Source: Meridianimaribacter flavus (GTDB taxonomy: Bacteria > Bacteroidota > Bacteroidia > Flavobacteriales > Flavobacteriaceae). From it: a stretch of 64,000 nt of DNA. The notes below the pieces were generated by a model. That model searched no databases. It saw only the letters and a program-made list of their open reading frames with translations, and was not told the DNA's origin. This document shows, piece by piece, positions 53,540-62,725 of this stretch (position 1 is its first letter; each line of letters begins with the position of its first letter). A program made the position numbers and the translations under genes. The DNA is taken from contig NZ_SOQZ01000009.1 of assembly GCF_004366715.1 (NCBI RefSeq), forward strand, positions 1,852 to 65,851, read 5' to 3'.

Positions 53540-54241
53540 CTAAAGTTCTTCTAAAATGTGAATTAGACTTTCAACAGTTTTATACCCTTTACCATTAGCC
53601 TCTTTACTAGAAACAGTTTCATGTTGCCAAGTTGTATGAAATGGCACATGAATAGCTTGAGCTTTAATATTTACCAGTGGTAAAATATCGGATTTTAACG
53701 AGTTACCAACCATTAAAAACTCTGAAGGTTTAATATCTAAATGGTTTAATAATTTAGAATAGTTAGCTTCCTGTTTATCACTCAAAACTTCTATATGATG
53801 AAAATATTTTGTTAATCCTGATTTTTCTAGCTTTCGTTCTTGATCTAGAAGATCACCTTTTGTTACTAAAATCAATCGATAATTTTTTGATAACTCAACT
53901 AAGGTTTTTTCAACACCTTTCAATAATTCTACAGGCTTGTTGAGCATATCTTTACCTATTTTCAGTATGGCATCAATTGTAGCGTTAGACACATCATTAT
54001 TAGATAACTCTAAAGCCATTTCAACCATAGAAAGTACAAACCCTTTAACTCCATAACCGTATAATGGAAGGTTTTTCATCTCCATTTTAAACAGTTCTTG
54101 GTCAATTTTATTAACAGTTTCGTACTGAGATAGCAGTTTTGCGAATTCCATTTCGGCATCCCTAAAATAGGTTTCGTTTACCCAAAGTGTATCATCAGCA
54201 TCAAAGCCAATAACTTTTATGTTACTATAGTTTACTTCCAT
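53540..54241 (-). CDS. HAD-family hydrolase
   Basis: A 233-residue phosphatase-like protein with motif I FDADDTLW (nucleophile Asp), motif II region LILVTKGD (Thr/Ser-Lys) and motif III/IV in [18 protein letters not shown] (Asp). The cap resembles the HAD-IA group. It overlaps kdsB by 10 nt at its start and is translationally coupled with it. A Kdo-8-phosphate or related sugar phosphate is a possible substrate, but KdsC is usually shorter and of another cap type. Confidence 0.88.
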   Translation of the reverse strand: MEVNYSNIKVIGFDADDTLWVNETYFRDAEMEFAKLLSQYETVNKIDQELFKMEMKNLPLYGYGVKGFVLSMVEMALELSNNDVSNATIDAILKIGKDMLNKPVELLKGVEKTLVELSKNYRLILVTKGDLLDQERKLEKSGLTKYFHHIEVLSDKQEANYSKLLNHLDIKPSEFLMVGNSLKSDILPLVNIKAQAIHVPFHTTWQHETVSSKEANGKGYKTVESLIHILEEL

Positions 54242-54960
54242 AAGCGCTTTGCTCTTTCAAGATCTTCAGGTGTATCAATTTCAACACCTTCCACAGTGGT
54301 TTCAACCATTTTTATTTTTTTACCATATTCCAAATACCTGATACATTCAATCTTCTCGGTAGCTTCAATAAATTGCATTGGTAATTTTTCAAAATCTAAA
54401 AGTGCTTGTTTTCTAAATGCATAAATACCTTTATGTTTAAAATACCTAGCTCCTGCTTCTTTATCTCTTGGATAAGGAATTGGGCTTCGCGAAAAGTATA
54501 ATGCAAAGTTATTTTGATCTACAATAACCTTAACTGTATTTGGGTTGTTTATCTCATCCCAATCGTGTATTTCAACCATTAATGAGGCTAAATCAATTTC
54601 CTTTTTATCGTCATGTTTAAAAACCTCAATAACTTTTTGTAAGCTTTCGCGTTCAGTAAATGGTTCGTCTCCTTGAACATTTACAACAATATCCACATCT
54701 AAGTCAGCAACTGCTTCAGCAATCCTATCACTTCCTGATTGATGCTCGCGTTTACTCATTATGGCTTTTCCTCCATTATTGACGATTTCATCAAAAATAA
54801 TTTCGCTATCGGTTACTACATAAACATCATCAAAGAGATGTGTAGCTACTGTAGCTTCGTATGTTCTAAGTATTACTGACTTACCTGCTAAATTTTGCAT
54901 AAGCTTAGCAGGAAAACGTGATGCACTGTAACGTGCTGGAATCATTGAAATTATTTTCAT
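54232..54960 (-). CDS. kdsB: 3-deoxy-manno-octulosonate cytidylyltransferase
   Basis: It activates Kdo with CTP to CMP-Kdo, the donor for lipid A-core assembly. The N-terminal nucleotide motif [37 protein letters not shown] and the C-terminal [15 protein letters not shown] are diagnostic; 242 residues is the normal length. It heads a leftward cluster of HAD hydrolase, CAT-like transferase, KdnB-like dehydrogenase and acyltransferase. Confidence 0.96.
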   Translation of the reverse strand: MKIISMIPARYSASRFPAKLMQNLAGKSVILRTYEATVATHLFDDVYVVTDSEIIFDEIVNNGGKAIMSKREHQSGSDRIAEAVADLDVDIVVNVQGDEPFTERESLQKVIEVFKHDDKKEIDLASLMVEIHDWDEINNPNTVKVIVDQNNFALYFSRSPIPYPRDKEAGARYFKHKGIYAFRKQALLDFEKLPMQFIEATEKIECIRYLEYGKKIKMVETTVEGVEIDTPEDLERAKRLWK

Positions 54961-55008
54961 AAATGGAAAGTCGAATTTCTTTTCAAAAATAAAACTTTTA
55001 AGGGATAA

Positions 55009-55575
55009 TTAAGGTCTACTTGGTTTAATCTTTTTGTAAACTTTGAATATTACATACATTACCACAATAACAAGAATAAAACCTATAATTGGTACAAATA
55101 CAGACAAAATTGACATTACTACTGATGTTCCTGTTTCTACAGTTGATACTACAGGATTAGCAAAACCAGCTGTGGATACTGTTGAGGTTAACCGTGTTGC
55201 TCCTGCTGTACTTTTTATGGCTGCAGCAGTTCCTCCTCCTGCAATAATTGCTAAAGCCCAAGTTATTACTGGACTCAAATCGGCTACTGTTGATACCATA
55301 ACTGCTGTTCCTGCTACAGTTGCCAACGGAATTGCGATAGAGTCTAATAAATTATCTACATAAGGAATATAATACGCAGTAATTTCTACCAAAGTTGCAA
55401 CACCCAATGTAATTACTGCTGCTAAACTACCTATCCATTGCCACGACTCATTGAGTTCCCAAAGATTAAAATAAGCTGCTAAGCTAAGTACAAATAAGGG
55501 TACAAATACTCTAAAACCAACTGATGCGGCAAGCCCAATCCCTAAGAAAATACTGATAATTGTTTCTACTGTCAT
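55009..55575 (-). CDS. DUF4126 membrane protein
   Basis: A 188-residue inner-membrane protein with five or so hydrophobic segments and the DUF4126 features GIGLAASVGFRVFVPLF, VEITAYYIPYVDNLLDSIAIPLATVAG and GATRLTSTVSTAGFANPVVSTVETG. The function is unknown. The gene is between kdsB and the helicase, all leftward, with gaps of about 45 nt on each side. Confidence 0.9.
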   Translation of the reverse strand: MTVETIISIFLGIGLAASVGFRVFVPLFVLSLAAYFNLWELNESWQWIGSLAAVITLGVATLVEITAYYIPYVDNLLDSIAIPLATVAGTAVMVSTVADLSPVITWALAIIAGGGTAAAIKSTAGATRLTSTVSTAGFANPVVSTVETGTSVVMSILSVFVPIIGFILVIVVMYVIFKVYKKIKPSRP

Positions 55576-55616
55576 TTAGTGTTTTTATATTGATGAAAGC
55601 ATAAAGCTTGCCAAAC

Positions 55617-57062
55617 TTAATTTTGAAAAAATTCGTCCTTAAAGCCAATAAGATACAACTTTTCTTTGGCTCTTGTAACAGCAGTATACAACCAACGTAA
55701 ATACTCTTTATCTATTCCGTTTGGAAGATAGGGTTGCTCAACAAATATTGTATTCCATTGTCCTCCTTGAGATTTATGACAGGTAATAGCATAGGAGAAT
55801 TTAACCTGTAATGCATTAAAATGTTTGTTTCCTTTAATCTTTAAAAACTTTCGGTAGTTAGAGGTTTCGTTTTCATAGTCTTTTTGAACCTCTTGATACA
55901 GTCTATTGGAATCTTCATAAGGCAACGAAGGTGACTCAGCATCAATAGTATCTAACAGCAAAACCGTTTCAAAAGGTCGCATTTTTGGGTAATCAACCAT
56001 TTTTACTTTTACTTCGGCAAAACGAAATCCGTATAATTCTTGAATATTGAAAATTTCCAAAACTTGAATAATATCACCATTTGCAATAAATCCTGCTTCA
56101 CTAGTAGGTTTAATCCAAAAGTAATTGTTCTTAACCACCATTAAAAAATCGCCAGTTGTTAATTCATTTTCATTAAATAAAATTCTACTTCTTATTTGCT
56201 GATTATAAAGATTTGCACGCTTATTACTTCTAACTATAATTGCAGTTTCTTCATGACCATTAGCAGTGTATGAATCATTGATAGCATCCATAATTTCATG
56301 TCCATCAACAAGCCTTACAATATCCTTATAGTTTCCTAAATTAAATGTAAAACTCTCATAAAAGCCATCTTGCAAGACTTCTCTTAGCTGTGTGGCATTC
56401 TCAAGTATTCCTGAATCTTGTTCTTGTCTTACAACTTCGTCCAATTCAATTGAAGTCACTTTCTTATTGTAGTTTAAATCTAACTGTTCGCCATCTAAAG
56501 CAGGACTTAACTCTGATTTTACAGGAGGCAATTGTGCTTTGTCTCCTATAAGTAGTAGTTTACACTTATGTCCTGAATACACATATTGCATTAAATCGTC
56601 TAGCAACGAGCCATTTTCAAACAGTTTAGAATCTGCAGGAGCATCAGGAATCATAGAAGCTTCATCCACAATAAAAATAGTGTTGCGATGTTTATTAGGC
56701 TGCATTACAAACTTAACACCCCCTGCTTTATCCTTTTTAGGGAAATATATCTTTTTATGAATAGTAAAGGCTTCTTTGCCTGAATAATTTGAAATCACCT
56801 TTGCTGCTCTACCTGTTGGTGCCATTAATACAGCACTTTTTTTAGTTTGCCAAAGGTTAGACACTAAAGTTCCAATAATGCTAGTTTTACCTGTTCCTGC
56901 AAAACCTTTTAGTAAATAAAGAGCATTAGGAGTATCGTCAAAAACAAACTCAGAAAGCTGTAATAAGACAATTTCTTGCTTACTAGTTGGTTGAAAAGGG
57001 AATTTTTGTTTTAAAAGTTTATAAAATTCTGAAGCAGTCATTTTTTTATTTAAGAGTGGCAA
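55617..57062 (-). CDS. RecD2/Dda-like superfamily 1 helicase
   Basis: A 481-residue ATPase with Walker A GFAGTGKTSI, Walker B IFIVDEASM, the SF1 motif III LLIGDKAQLPPV and a C-terminal UvrD_C_2 region (SYAITCHKSQGGQW, LYTAVTRAKEKLYLIG). It is a single-polypeptide 5'-3' helicase of the Dda/RecD type without an N-terminal RecD2 extension; the cellular task is probably DNA repair or replication. No RecB or RecC is nearby. Confidence 0.9.
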   Translation of the reverse strand: MPLLNKKMTASEFYKLLKQKFPFQPTSKQEIVLLQLSEFVFDDTPNALYLLKGFAGTGKTSIIGTLVSNLWQTKKSAVLMAPTGRAAKVISNYSGKEAFTIHKKIYFPKKDKAGGVKFVMQPNKHRNTIFIVDEASMIPDAPADSKLFENGSLLDDLMQYVYSGHKCKLLLIGDKAQLPPVKSELSPALDGEQLDLNYNKKVTSIELDEVVRQEQDSGILENATQLREVLQDGFYESFTFNLGNYKDIVRLVDGHEIMDAINDSYTANGHEETAIIVRSNKRANLYNQQIRSRILFNENELTTGDFLMVVKNNYFWIKPTSEAGFIANGDIIQVLEIFNIQELYGFRFAEVKVKMVDYPKMRPFETVLLLDTIDAESPSLPYEDSNRLYQEVQKDYENETSNYRKFLKIKGNKHFNALQVKFSYAITCHKSQGGQWNTIFVEQPYLPNGIDKEYLRWLYTAVTRAKEKLYLIGFKDEFFQN

Positions 57063-57196
57063 TATAATACTTATATAACATAGCCTTAAAACATTAATAC
57101 TAAATTTAAGACTTAATTATGTGAAACAATTTTTATATCTTTCTTTTTTTTAGTCTAATTTTATTTGCATTGGTTTTTGTGAATAAAAAAAAATTG

Positions 57197-57204
57197 TAGA
57201 TTTG
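57197..57204 (+). promoter_or_regulatory. -7 element (TAGATTTG) of the 57241 gene
   Basis: Exact TAnnTTTG match 36 bases before the ATG. TTG 17 bases upstream is a possible -33. Confidence 0.6.
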
Positions 57205-57240
57205 CGTATCACCTTTAATAAAAAATAAAAATAACTAACT

Positions 57241-57969
57241 ATGTTAACAATAATTATTGCTGCTATAATTGTTATTCTTCTTACGATAGGAATCGTATGG
57301 TTGATTGATAAATTTGTACCTAAAAAATTAAAACCTGTAATCAACATTGTACTTTGGGCTGTAATTGCTTATCTAGCCTACTCTACATTTATGTCTGTTT
57401 ACGGAGAGATTCAATTCAATCAACTAAAAGAAAAACGCTATGCGGTTGTTATTGAAAAACTAAAAGATATTAGAGATGCTGAGTTAGCTCACAGAACTGT
57501 AACTGGAAAATTCACTGATAACTTTGATGATTTAGTGAAGTTTATTGACACTGCTCAATATACTATTACTCAACGAAGAGATTCTACTGTTATTGATGAA
57601 GAATTAACAAGACGTTATGGTGGAGTAGAAACTACCAAGGATATTGTTATCATTGACACTTTAGGTTTTGTTCCTGTAAAAGATTCTCTTTTTGGAGCTG
57701 ACACAAGATACAAAACAATGATGAACGTACCAGTTGGTCAAGAAGGCGCTAAGTTTGAGCTTAAAGCAGGAATGTTGGACGAAATTCCAGTATTTGAAGC
57801 TAAAGTTGACAAATCAGTAATTTTATTTGACCAAGATAAAAACTTGGTTAAGAAAGAAAAGCAAGTTATTTCGGTTGATGGTGTAAATGGACCATCTCTG
57901 AAAGTAGGTTCAATGGACGAAGTAAAAACCATTGGAAACTGGCCAATTAACTATTCAAAAGAGCAATAA
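57241..57969 (+). CDS. Conserved membrane-anchored hypothetical protein (242 aa)
   Basis: Two N-terminal membrane helices (about 3-23 and 32-50, IIAAIIVILLTIGIVWLI and INIVLWAVIAYLAYSTF) are followed by a soluble, probably periplasmic domain rich in charged residues (DAELAHRTVTGKFTDNFDDLVKFID). The latter looks like the pseudopilin-like globular region of some Flavobacteriia proteins, but I do not recognise the family. It heads the run with DUF3822 and rsmD. Confidence 0.8.
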   Translation: MLTIIIAAIIVILLTIGIVWLIDKFVPKKLKPVINIVLWAVIAYLAYSTFMSVYGEIQFNQLKEKRYAVVIEKLKDIRDAELAHRTVTGKFTDNFDDLVKFIDTAQYTITQRRDSTVIDEELTRRYGGVETTKDIVIIDTLGFVPVKDSLFGADTRYKTMMNVPVGQEGAKFELKAGMLDEIPVFEAKVDKSVILFDQDKNLVKKEKQVISVDGVNGPSLKVGSMDEVKTIGNWPINYSKEQ

Positions 57970-57973
57970 TCGT

Positions 57974-58780
57974 TTGAACCAAAATAACATCAAAGAACTG
58001 TCCATTCAAATTAGTTTGAGTGGACTTTCTTTTTGTATACTAAACAGAACTTCAAATACTATTGAGCTTTTACAGCATCAAGACTTCAATAAAAAGCTAA
58101 CACCTTTTGATGTTTTAGAGCGACTTAAAACGCAATTAGAACATAATTCTGATTTTAACTACGCTTTTAAATCGGTATTGATTATCTATCAAAACGAGCT
58201 TTCTACTTTAGTTCCTAAAGCATTATTTAATGAAGATAATTGCGCAGACTATTTAAAGTTCAATGCCAAAATACTTAAAACCGATTTTATTTCTCATGAA
58301 GTTATAGCTGTTAATGACAGTGTTAATGTATATGTGCCATTGGTTAATATTAACAATTATATTTTTGAGAAATTTGGTGCTTTTGAGTACAAGCACTCAT
58401 CAACCCTATTAATTGATACATTGCTTCAAAAAGCCACACAAGAAGGTGCCTCTTATTATATAAATGTTTGTCAAAATCATTTTGAAATTATTGTAGTTGA
58501 AAATGGTAAACTACTACTCTACAATACCTTTGAGTATAAGACAAAAGAAGATTTCATATACTTTGTACTTTTTACAGTAGAGCAATTAAAATCTGACCCT
58601 GAAACTTTACAACTCTATTTTAGCGGACAAATTACTGAAGACTCTGAACTCTATACAATAGCATATACTTACATTAGGCATATTCAATTTATAGATCCAA
58701 AACATACTTTTAAATTTGCTGCTCAAAGCAAACCAAACCATAATTACAATCACTTTATAATTTTAAACAGTTTTAGTTAA
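57974..58780 (+). CDS. DUF3822 protein
   Basis: A roughly 268-residue cytoplasmic protein matching DUF3822 (ELSIQISLSGLSFCILN, FNAKILKTDFISHEVI, an actin/ASKHA-like set of strands). No ATG is available near the 5' end. The frame opens at TTG 57932 inside the previous gene, and TTG 57974 just after that gene's stop (57969) is the likelier start. The 3' end overlaps rsmD by 1 nt (TAATG). The DUF3822-RsmD pairing is one I recall across Flavobacteriia. Confidence 0.85.
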   Translation: MNQNNIKELSIQISLSGLSFCILNRTSNTIELLQHQDFNKKLTPFDVLERLKTQLEHNSDFNYAFKSVLIIYQNELSTLVPKALFNEDNCADYLKFNAKILKTDFISHEVIAVNDSVNVYVPLVNINNYIFEKFGAFEYKHSSTLLIDTLLQKATQEGASYYINVCQNHFEIIVVENGKLLLYNTFEYKTKEDFIYFVLFTVEQLKSDPETLQLYFSGQITEDSELYTIAYTYIRHIQFIDPKHTFKFAAQSKPNHNYNHFIILNSFS

Positions 58781-59334
58781 TGCGAATTATATCTGGAAAA
58801 TTTAAAGGAAGACGAATTTCAGCTCCCAAAAAGCTACCTGTACGTCCAACTACAGATATGGCAAAGGAGTCGTTGTTTAATATACTTAACAATCATTATT
58901 ACTTTGACGAAGTTTCAGTACTAGACTTGTTTTCTGGCACAGGAAATATTAGCTATGAATTTGCCTCAAGAGGCACTGAGCGCATTACTGCTGTTGATGA
59001 AAATTTTGGCTGTATTAAATTTATTAATGAAACTGCTGATGCTTTTGAAATGAACATCACTACCATAAAAAGTGATGTGTTTAAGTTTTTAGAAAAAAAC
59101 GTTCAAAAGTTTACTATCATTTTTGCAGATCCACCTTATGATTTTCCTGTTGAAGAATTTGCTAAAATTCCGCAGTTAGTATTTCAAAACCAACAATTAG
59201 ATACTGATGGATTGTTGGTAGTAGAACATTCAAAACATACTGACTTATCACAAATGGAACACTACAGTTATTCCAAAAGTTATGGTGGTAATACTTTTAG
59301 TTTTTTCGAAATTCTATCAGACGAAGAAGAATAA
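58780..59334 (+). CDS. rsmD: 16S rRNA (guanine(966)-N(2))-methyltransferase
   Basis: It methylates G966 of 16S rRNA using S-adenosylmethionine. The 184-residue protein has IISGKFKGRRI at the start, the RPTTDMAKESLFNIL block, the SAM motif VLDLFSGTGNISYE and the catalytic NPPY-type motif as ADPPYDF. It overlaps DUF3822 by 1 nt. A bidirectional terminator shared with rnpB follows. Confidence 0.95.
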   Translation: MRIISGKFKGRRISAPKKLPVRPTTDMAKESLFNILNNHYYFDEVSVLDLFSGTGNISYEFASRGTERITAVDENFGCIKFINETADAFEMNITTIKSDVFKFLEKNVQKFTIIFADPPYDFPVEEFAKIPQLVFQNQQLDTDGLLVVEHSKHTDLSQMEHYSYSKSYGGNTFSFFEILSDEEE

Positions 59335-59340
59335 AAAACA

Positions 59341-59366
59341 AAGCCTTTTGAAATGTCAAAAGGCTT
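59341..59366. terminator. Bidirectional terminator for rsmD and rnpB
   Basis: AAGCCTTTTGA and TCAAAAGGCTT form a perfect 11-bp stem around AATG. It lies directly after both convergent transcripts. Confidence 0.85.
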
Positions 59367-59370
59367 GTTT

Positions 59371-59700
59371 ATATAAGTAAATTTATAAGCCGAATTCTGT
59401 TACTAACAATGATAATCATGTTAGTATCCCTATCATTTATCTGAGTGTACTGTTACCAACACACTTTAGCTGCCTACCCTCCAACAATCGAGCGTGCAGC
59501 CCTCAAACGTTGGTATACATGGCATTGCACCACATAGAGTTTACCTGATTTCACTACAGCATAACCTGTACATTCTTTCTGTTGCACTTTTCCTAACCTC
59601 ACGGTTGGTGGCTGTTAACCACTATGTTTGCACTATGGTGTTCGGACTTTCCTCCACCTTGACTTTACATCAAGACAGCGATAAGGCAATTTACTTGCAG
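59371..59700 (-). ncRNA. rnpB: RNase P RNA
   Basis: The catalytic RNA that matures tRNA 5' ends, on the minus strand. The 5' part carries the universal GAGGAAAGTCCGAAC (minus strand of about 59640-59655), and the 3' part the universal ACAGAATTCGGCTTAT (from about 59400). Helix P1 is visible: AAGTAAATT near the 5' end (59688-59696) is complementary to AATTTACTT near the 3' end (59375-59383). An exact -7 element TACTTTTG lies at 59702-59709. The length of about 330 nt is right. A forward ORF at 59494-59742 is spurious. Confidence 0.95.
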
Positions 59701-59701
59701 G

Positions 59702-59709
59702 CAAAAGTA
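59702..59709 (-). promoter_or_regulatory. -7 element (TACTTTTG) of rnpB
   Basis: Exact TAnnTTTG match placed four or so bases before the predicted 5' end of RNase P RNA, which supports that end. Confidence 0.7.
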
Positions 59710-59773
59710 CACAAATTGTTAATAACTACTCTTAAATTCTGAACACAGGATTTAAATTTTTGAATTGAATTTT

Positions 59774-59781
59774 TAACTTTG
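59774..59781 (+). promoter_or_regulatory. -7 element (TAACTTTG) of dnaX
   Basis: Exact TAnnTTTG match 18 bases before the dnaX ATG. Confidence 0.6.
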
Positions 59782-59799
59782 TTATTCTAAGTTTTTTCA

Positions 59800-61536
59800 A
59801 TGGAACACTTTGTAGTATCAGCACGAAAATATAGACCACAAACCTTTAAGGATGTTGTAGGACAGTCTGCTATTACAAACACTTTACTTAATGCCATTGA
59901 AAACAATCACTTAGCGCAAGCCTTGTTATTTACAGGACCTAGAGGTGTTGGCAAAACCACATGTGCTCGTATTTTAGCTAAGATGATTAATAGTGATGGT
60001 ACTGAAACTGAAGAAGAAGACTTTGCATTTAATATTTTTGAACTAGATGCAGCTTCAAACAACTCGGTTGATGATATTAGAAATCTTACCGACCAGGTTC
60101 GTATACCTCCACAAGTAGGAAAATATAAAGTATATATTATTGATGAGGTACACATGTTATCTCAAGCGGCATTTAATGCGTTTCTTAAAACACTAGAAGA
60201 GCCACCAAAACACTGTATCTTTATACTAGCAACTACTGAAAAACACAAAATAATACCTACTATACTTTCGCGTTGTCAAATTTTTGATTTTAAGCGAATT
60301 AGTGTTAGAGATGCTAAAGACTACTTAAAGTACATCGCTGAAGAACAAGGTATAAGTGCTGAAGATGATGCATTACATATTATTGCTCAAAAAGCTGATG
60401 GAGCAATGCGTGATGCCTTATCTATTTTTGATCGAGTAGTAAGTTTTTCTGGTAAAAATCTAACCAGACAAGCTGTTACTGAAAACTTAAACGTACTAGA
60501 TTATGAAACGTACTTTGAAAGTACCAACTTAATACTAGACAATAATATACCTGAATTGTTAATTCAATTTAATGCTACTCTTGCCAAAGGTTTTGATGGT
60601 CATCATTACATTGCTGGTTTAGCTTCTCATTTTAGAGATTTACTAGTTTGTAAAAATCCAGAAACTTTAAGTTTACTTGAGGTTGGTGAAGACACTACCC
60701 AAAAGTATATGGACCAATCTAAAAGAGCGTCGCAAGAGTTTCTGCTAAAAGGCATTGAGTTAGCCAACGACTGTGATTTAAAGTATAAAAACAGTAAAAA
60801 CCAACGTTTACTTGTTGAACTTTGTTTAATGCAATTGGCCTCTATCACTTTTGATGGAGAAAAAAAAAATAGCAGTCGGTTCATAATACCTGCTTCTTAT
60901 TTTAAAGCTAAAGGCATTACTCCTATTCCTGTTCAAAAGGAAAAACCTAATCAACAAGCAACAATTCCTGAGCCACAACAACAGCCAAAACAAGAAGAAC
61001 CTGTTACTAGCGTTAAAGAAGAAGCGGTTACAACCTACGAGCCTCCAAAGCCAAAAATTGCTTTAAAACGTGATGCAACTACAACTTCTGGCTTATCGCT
61101 TAAAAGTATACGCGCTAAAAAAGAACATCAAATTCGTCAAATGGAAGTTGTTATTGACGAAAATGATTTACCAAGAGAAGCATTTACCGAAGAAGAATTC
61201 ATTTCGGTTTGGAACGATTATATCAAAACACTTCATACCAAAGGCGAAAAGATTATGGCTTCCATACTAGAAATGGACACGCCTAAATTAAATGAAACCA
61301 GCATTGAATTAGAATTCCCTAATGAAACATTAAAACTAGAGTTAGAAAAAGCGCAATATCCTTTAATGGAATACATGCGCAGAACTCTAAAAAACTACGA
61401 TTTAAAGCTTGAGATTTCAGTAAATGAAGAAGTGGCAAAACAGTATGTATTTACTGCAAAAGATAAATTTGAAAAGCTTAAAGAAAAAAACCCTAATATA
61501 GAATTGCTGAAGACCACCTTTGGCTTAGACCTATAA
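59800..61536 (+). CDS. dnaX: DNA polymerase III subunit gamma/tau
   Basis: The clamp-loader ATPase of the replisome. Walker A (GPRGVGKTTCARIL), Walker B/DExx (IIDEVHMLS), sensor 1 (LATTEKHKI) and the arginine finger SRC are present in the first 200 residues. The usual four-Cys zinc module between Walker A and Walker B is missing: the segment reads MINSDGTETEEEDFAFNIFELDAASNN. I recall this state from other Flavobacteriia. Residues of about 370-440 are a Pro/Gln/Lys-rich linker, and the last 120 a tau-like C-terminal domain. Total 578 residues. Confidence 0.95.
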   Translation: MEHFVVSARKYRPQTFKDVVGQSAITNTLLNAIENNHLAQALLFTGPRGVGKTTCARILAKMINSDGTETEEEDFAFNIFELDAASNNSVDDIRNLTDQVRIPPQVGKYKVYIIDEVHMLSQAAFNAFLKTLEEPPKHCIFILATTEKHKIIPTILSRCQIFDFKRISVRDAKDYLKYIAEEQGISAEDDALHIIAQKADGAMRDALSIFDRVVSFSGKNLTRQAVTENLNVLDYETYFESTNLILDNNIPELLIQFNATLAKGFDGHHYIAGLASHFRDLLVCKNPETLSLLEVGEDTTQKYMDQSKRASQEFLLKGIELANDCDLKYKNSKNQRLLVELCLMQLASITFDGEKKNSSRFIIPASYFKAKGITPIPVQKEKPNQQATIPEPQQQPKQEEPVTSVKEEAVTTYEPPKPKIALKRDATTTSGLSLKSIRAKKEHQIRQMEVVIDENDLPREAFTEEEFISVWNDYIKTLHTKGEKIMASILEMDTPKLNETSIELEFPNETLKLELEKAQYPLMEYMRRTLKNYDLKLEISVNEEVAKQYVFTAKDKFEKLKEKNPNIELLKTTFGLDL

Positions 61537-61539
61537 ACC

Positions 61540-62103
61540 ATGAAATATTATTATCTATTTGCTGTCCTATTATGCGTTGCTTTTTCTAGTTGTGATGGCA
61601 GAAAAAGTCATAAGGAGTCGTTGGAAGAGTCTGTATCAAAATTCAAATTAAAAGATTCCAATCTTGACATTATAACTTATTATCCTAAGCAATATACTGA
61701 AGTAGCTACTGATACAATTTTATCTAACACATTTCAAATTAAGATAAAAAACTACTCACTCATGGATAACAACGTTATTATAACTACATCAAGCCAAGAG
61801 AACAGAAATAAAATTGAATACCACAGAGTTTTTGAGTCAGAAATTGTAGTTTTTAATAAGTCTGAAAAAATACTTGAAACCACTATAAATGCTGAGATTT
61901 TCAAGCATCAATCAACTATTAATTCTTTTTGGGATAACGCAACATTGGAGCATGTTTGGGTTAATCAAGAATCATCTAATGATGATACGGTTAATTTAGA
62001 AATTTCATTCATCAACCCAAAAAACAAAGCTCGTAAACTATACCAAATGTCTATTGATAAATTTGGTAAGTACAATACATTTTTAAGAGACGAACACATA
62101 TAG
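61540..62103 (+). CDS. Hypothetical lipoprotein (187 aa)
   Basis: A lipoprotein signal peptide with lipobox FSSC at residue 18 (MKYYYLFAVLLCVAFSSC) precedes a basic linker and a beta-rich domain without Cys. The family may be DUF4738-like, which I cannot confirm. It lies 3 nt after dnaX and 2 nt before miaE, so the three are co-transcribed; the grouping does not tell its job. Confidence 0.78.
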   Translation: MKYYYLFAVLLCVAFSSCDGRKSHKESLEESVSKFKLKDSNLDIITYYPKQYTEVATDTILSNTFQIKIKNYSLMDNNVIITTSSQENRNKIEYHRVFESEIVVFNKSEKILETTINAEIFKHQSTINSFWDNATLEHVWVNQESSNDDTVNLEISFINPKNKARKLYQMSIDKFGKYNTFLRDEHI

Positions 62104-62105
62104 AT

Positions 62106-62687
62106 ATGCTAGGACTAAAACTACCTACAGATCCACGTTGGGTAAACATTGTTGAAAAAAATATAGAAGAAATTCTTACTGATCATGCGTACTGTGAGCA
62201 AAAAGCGGCAAGTACAGCAATTTCATTAATAGTGAGTTTTCCTGAGTATACCGATTTGGTTCAGGAAATGATAGCTTTGGTGAAAGAAGAAATAAGCCAT
62301 TTTAAAATGGTACACGATAAAATTCTTGAACGAGGTTGGACACTTGGTAGAGACCGAAAAGACGAGTATGTTATTGACCTTGTTAAGTTCTTCCCTAAAG
62401 GGGGAAGCAGAACTACACAATTAGTACATAGATTACTTTATGCAGCTTTAATAGAAGCTAGAAGTTGCGAACGTTTTAGGCTACTTTCTGAAGAATTGGA
62501 AGATAAAGAATTAGCAGAGTTTTACCGAAAACTTATGGTAAGCGAAGCAAACCACTACACCATGTTTTTAGGTTTTGCAAGACAATATGGTGAGCGAAAA
62601 GAAGTTGACCAAAAGTGGCAACAACTACTTGATTACGAAGCAGATTTGATGAAAAATTTAAGTAAGAACGAAACTATACATGGTTAA
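62106..62687 (+). CDS. miaE: tRNA-(ms2io6A)-hydroxylase
   Basis: This diiron enzyme hydroxylates the isopentenyl group of 2-methylthio-N6-isopentenyladenosine at tRNA position 37. The ferritin-like metal ligands are visible in DHAYCEQKAAS (Glu), VKEEISHFKMVH (Glu-x-x-His), LIEARSCERF (Glu) and VSEANHYTMF (Glu-x-x-His). The 193-residue length is normal. It follows the lipoprotein gene by 2 nt. Confidence 0.93.
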   Translation: MLGLKLPTDPRWVNIVEKNIEEILTDHAYCEQKAASTAISLIVSFPEYTDLVQEMIALVKEEISHFKMVHDKILERGWTLGRDRKDEYVIDLVKFFPKGGSRTTQLVHRLLYAALIEARSCERFRLLSEELEDKELAEFYRKLMVSEANHYTMFLGFARQYGERKEVDQKWQQLLDYEADLMKNLSKNETIHG

Positions 62688-62692
62688 TTTTG
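62685..62692 (+). promoter_or_regulatory. -7 element (TAATTTTG) of the T9SS cargo gene
   Basis: Exact TAnnTTTG match that overlaps the miaE stop and lies 34 bases before the ATG at 62726. It argues against the in-frame TTG at 62690 as start. Confidence 0.6.
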
Positions 62693-62725
62693 TATTTTAG
62701 ATTACTATCTAAATACAACATCTCC

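Noticed and set aside
59494-59742. Forward ORF of 82 codons
   Set aside because: It lies across the RNase P RNA gene, which is clearly recognised on the minus strand by its universal motifs and P1 helix.
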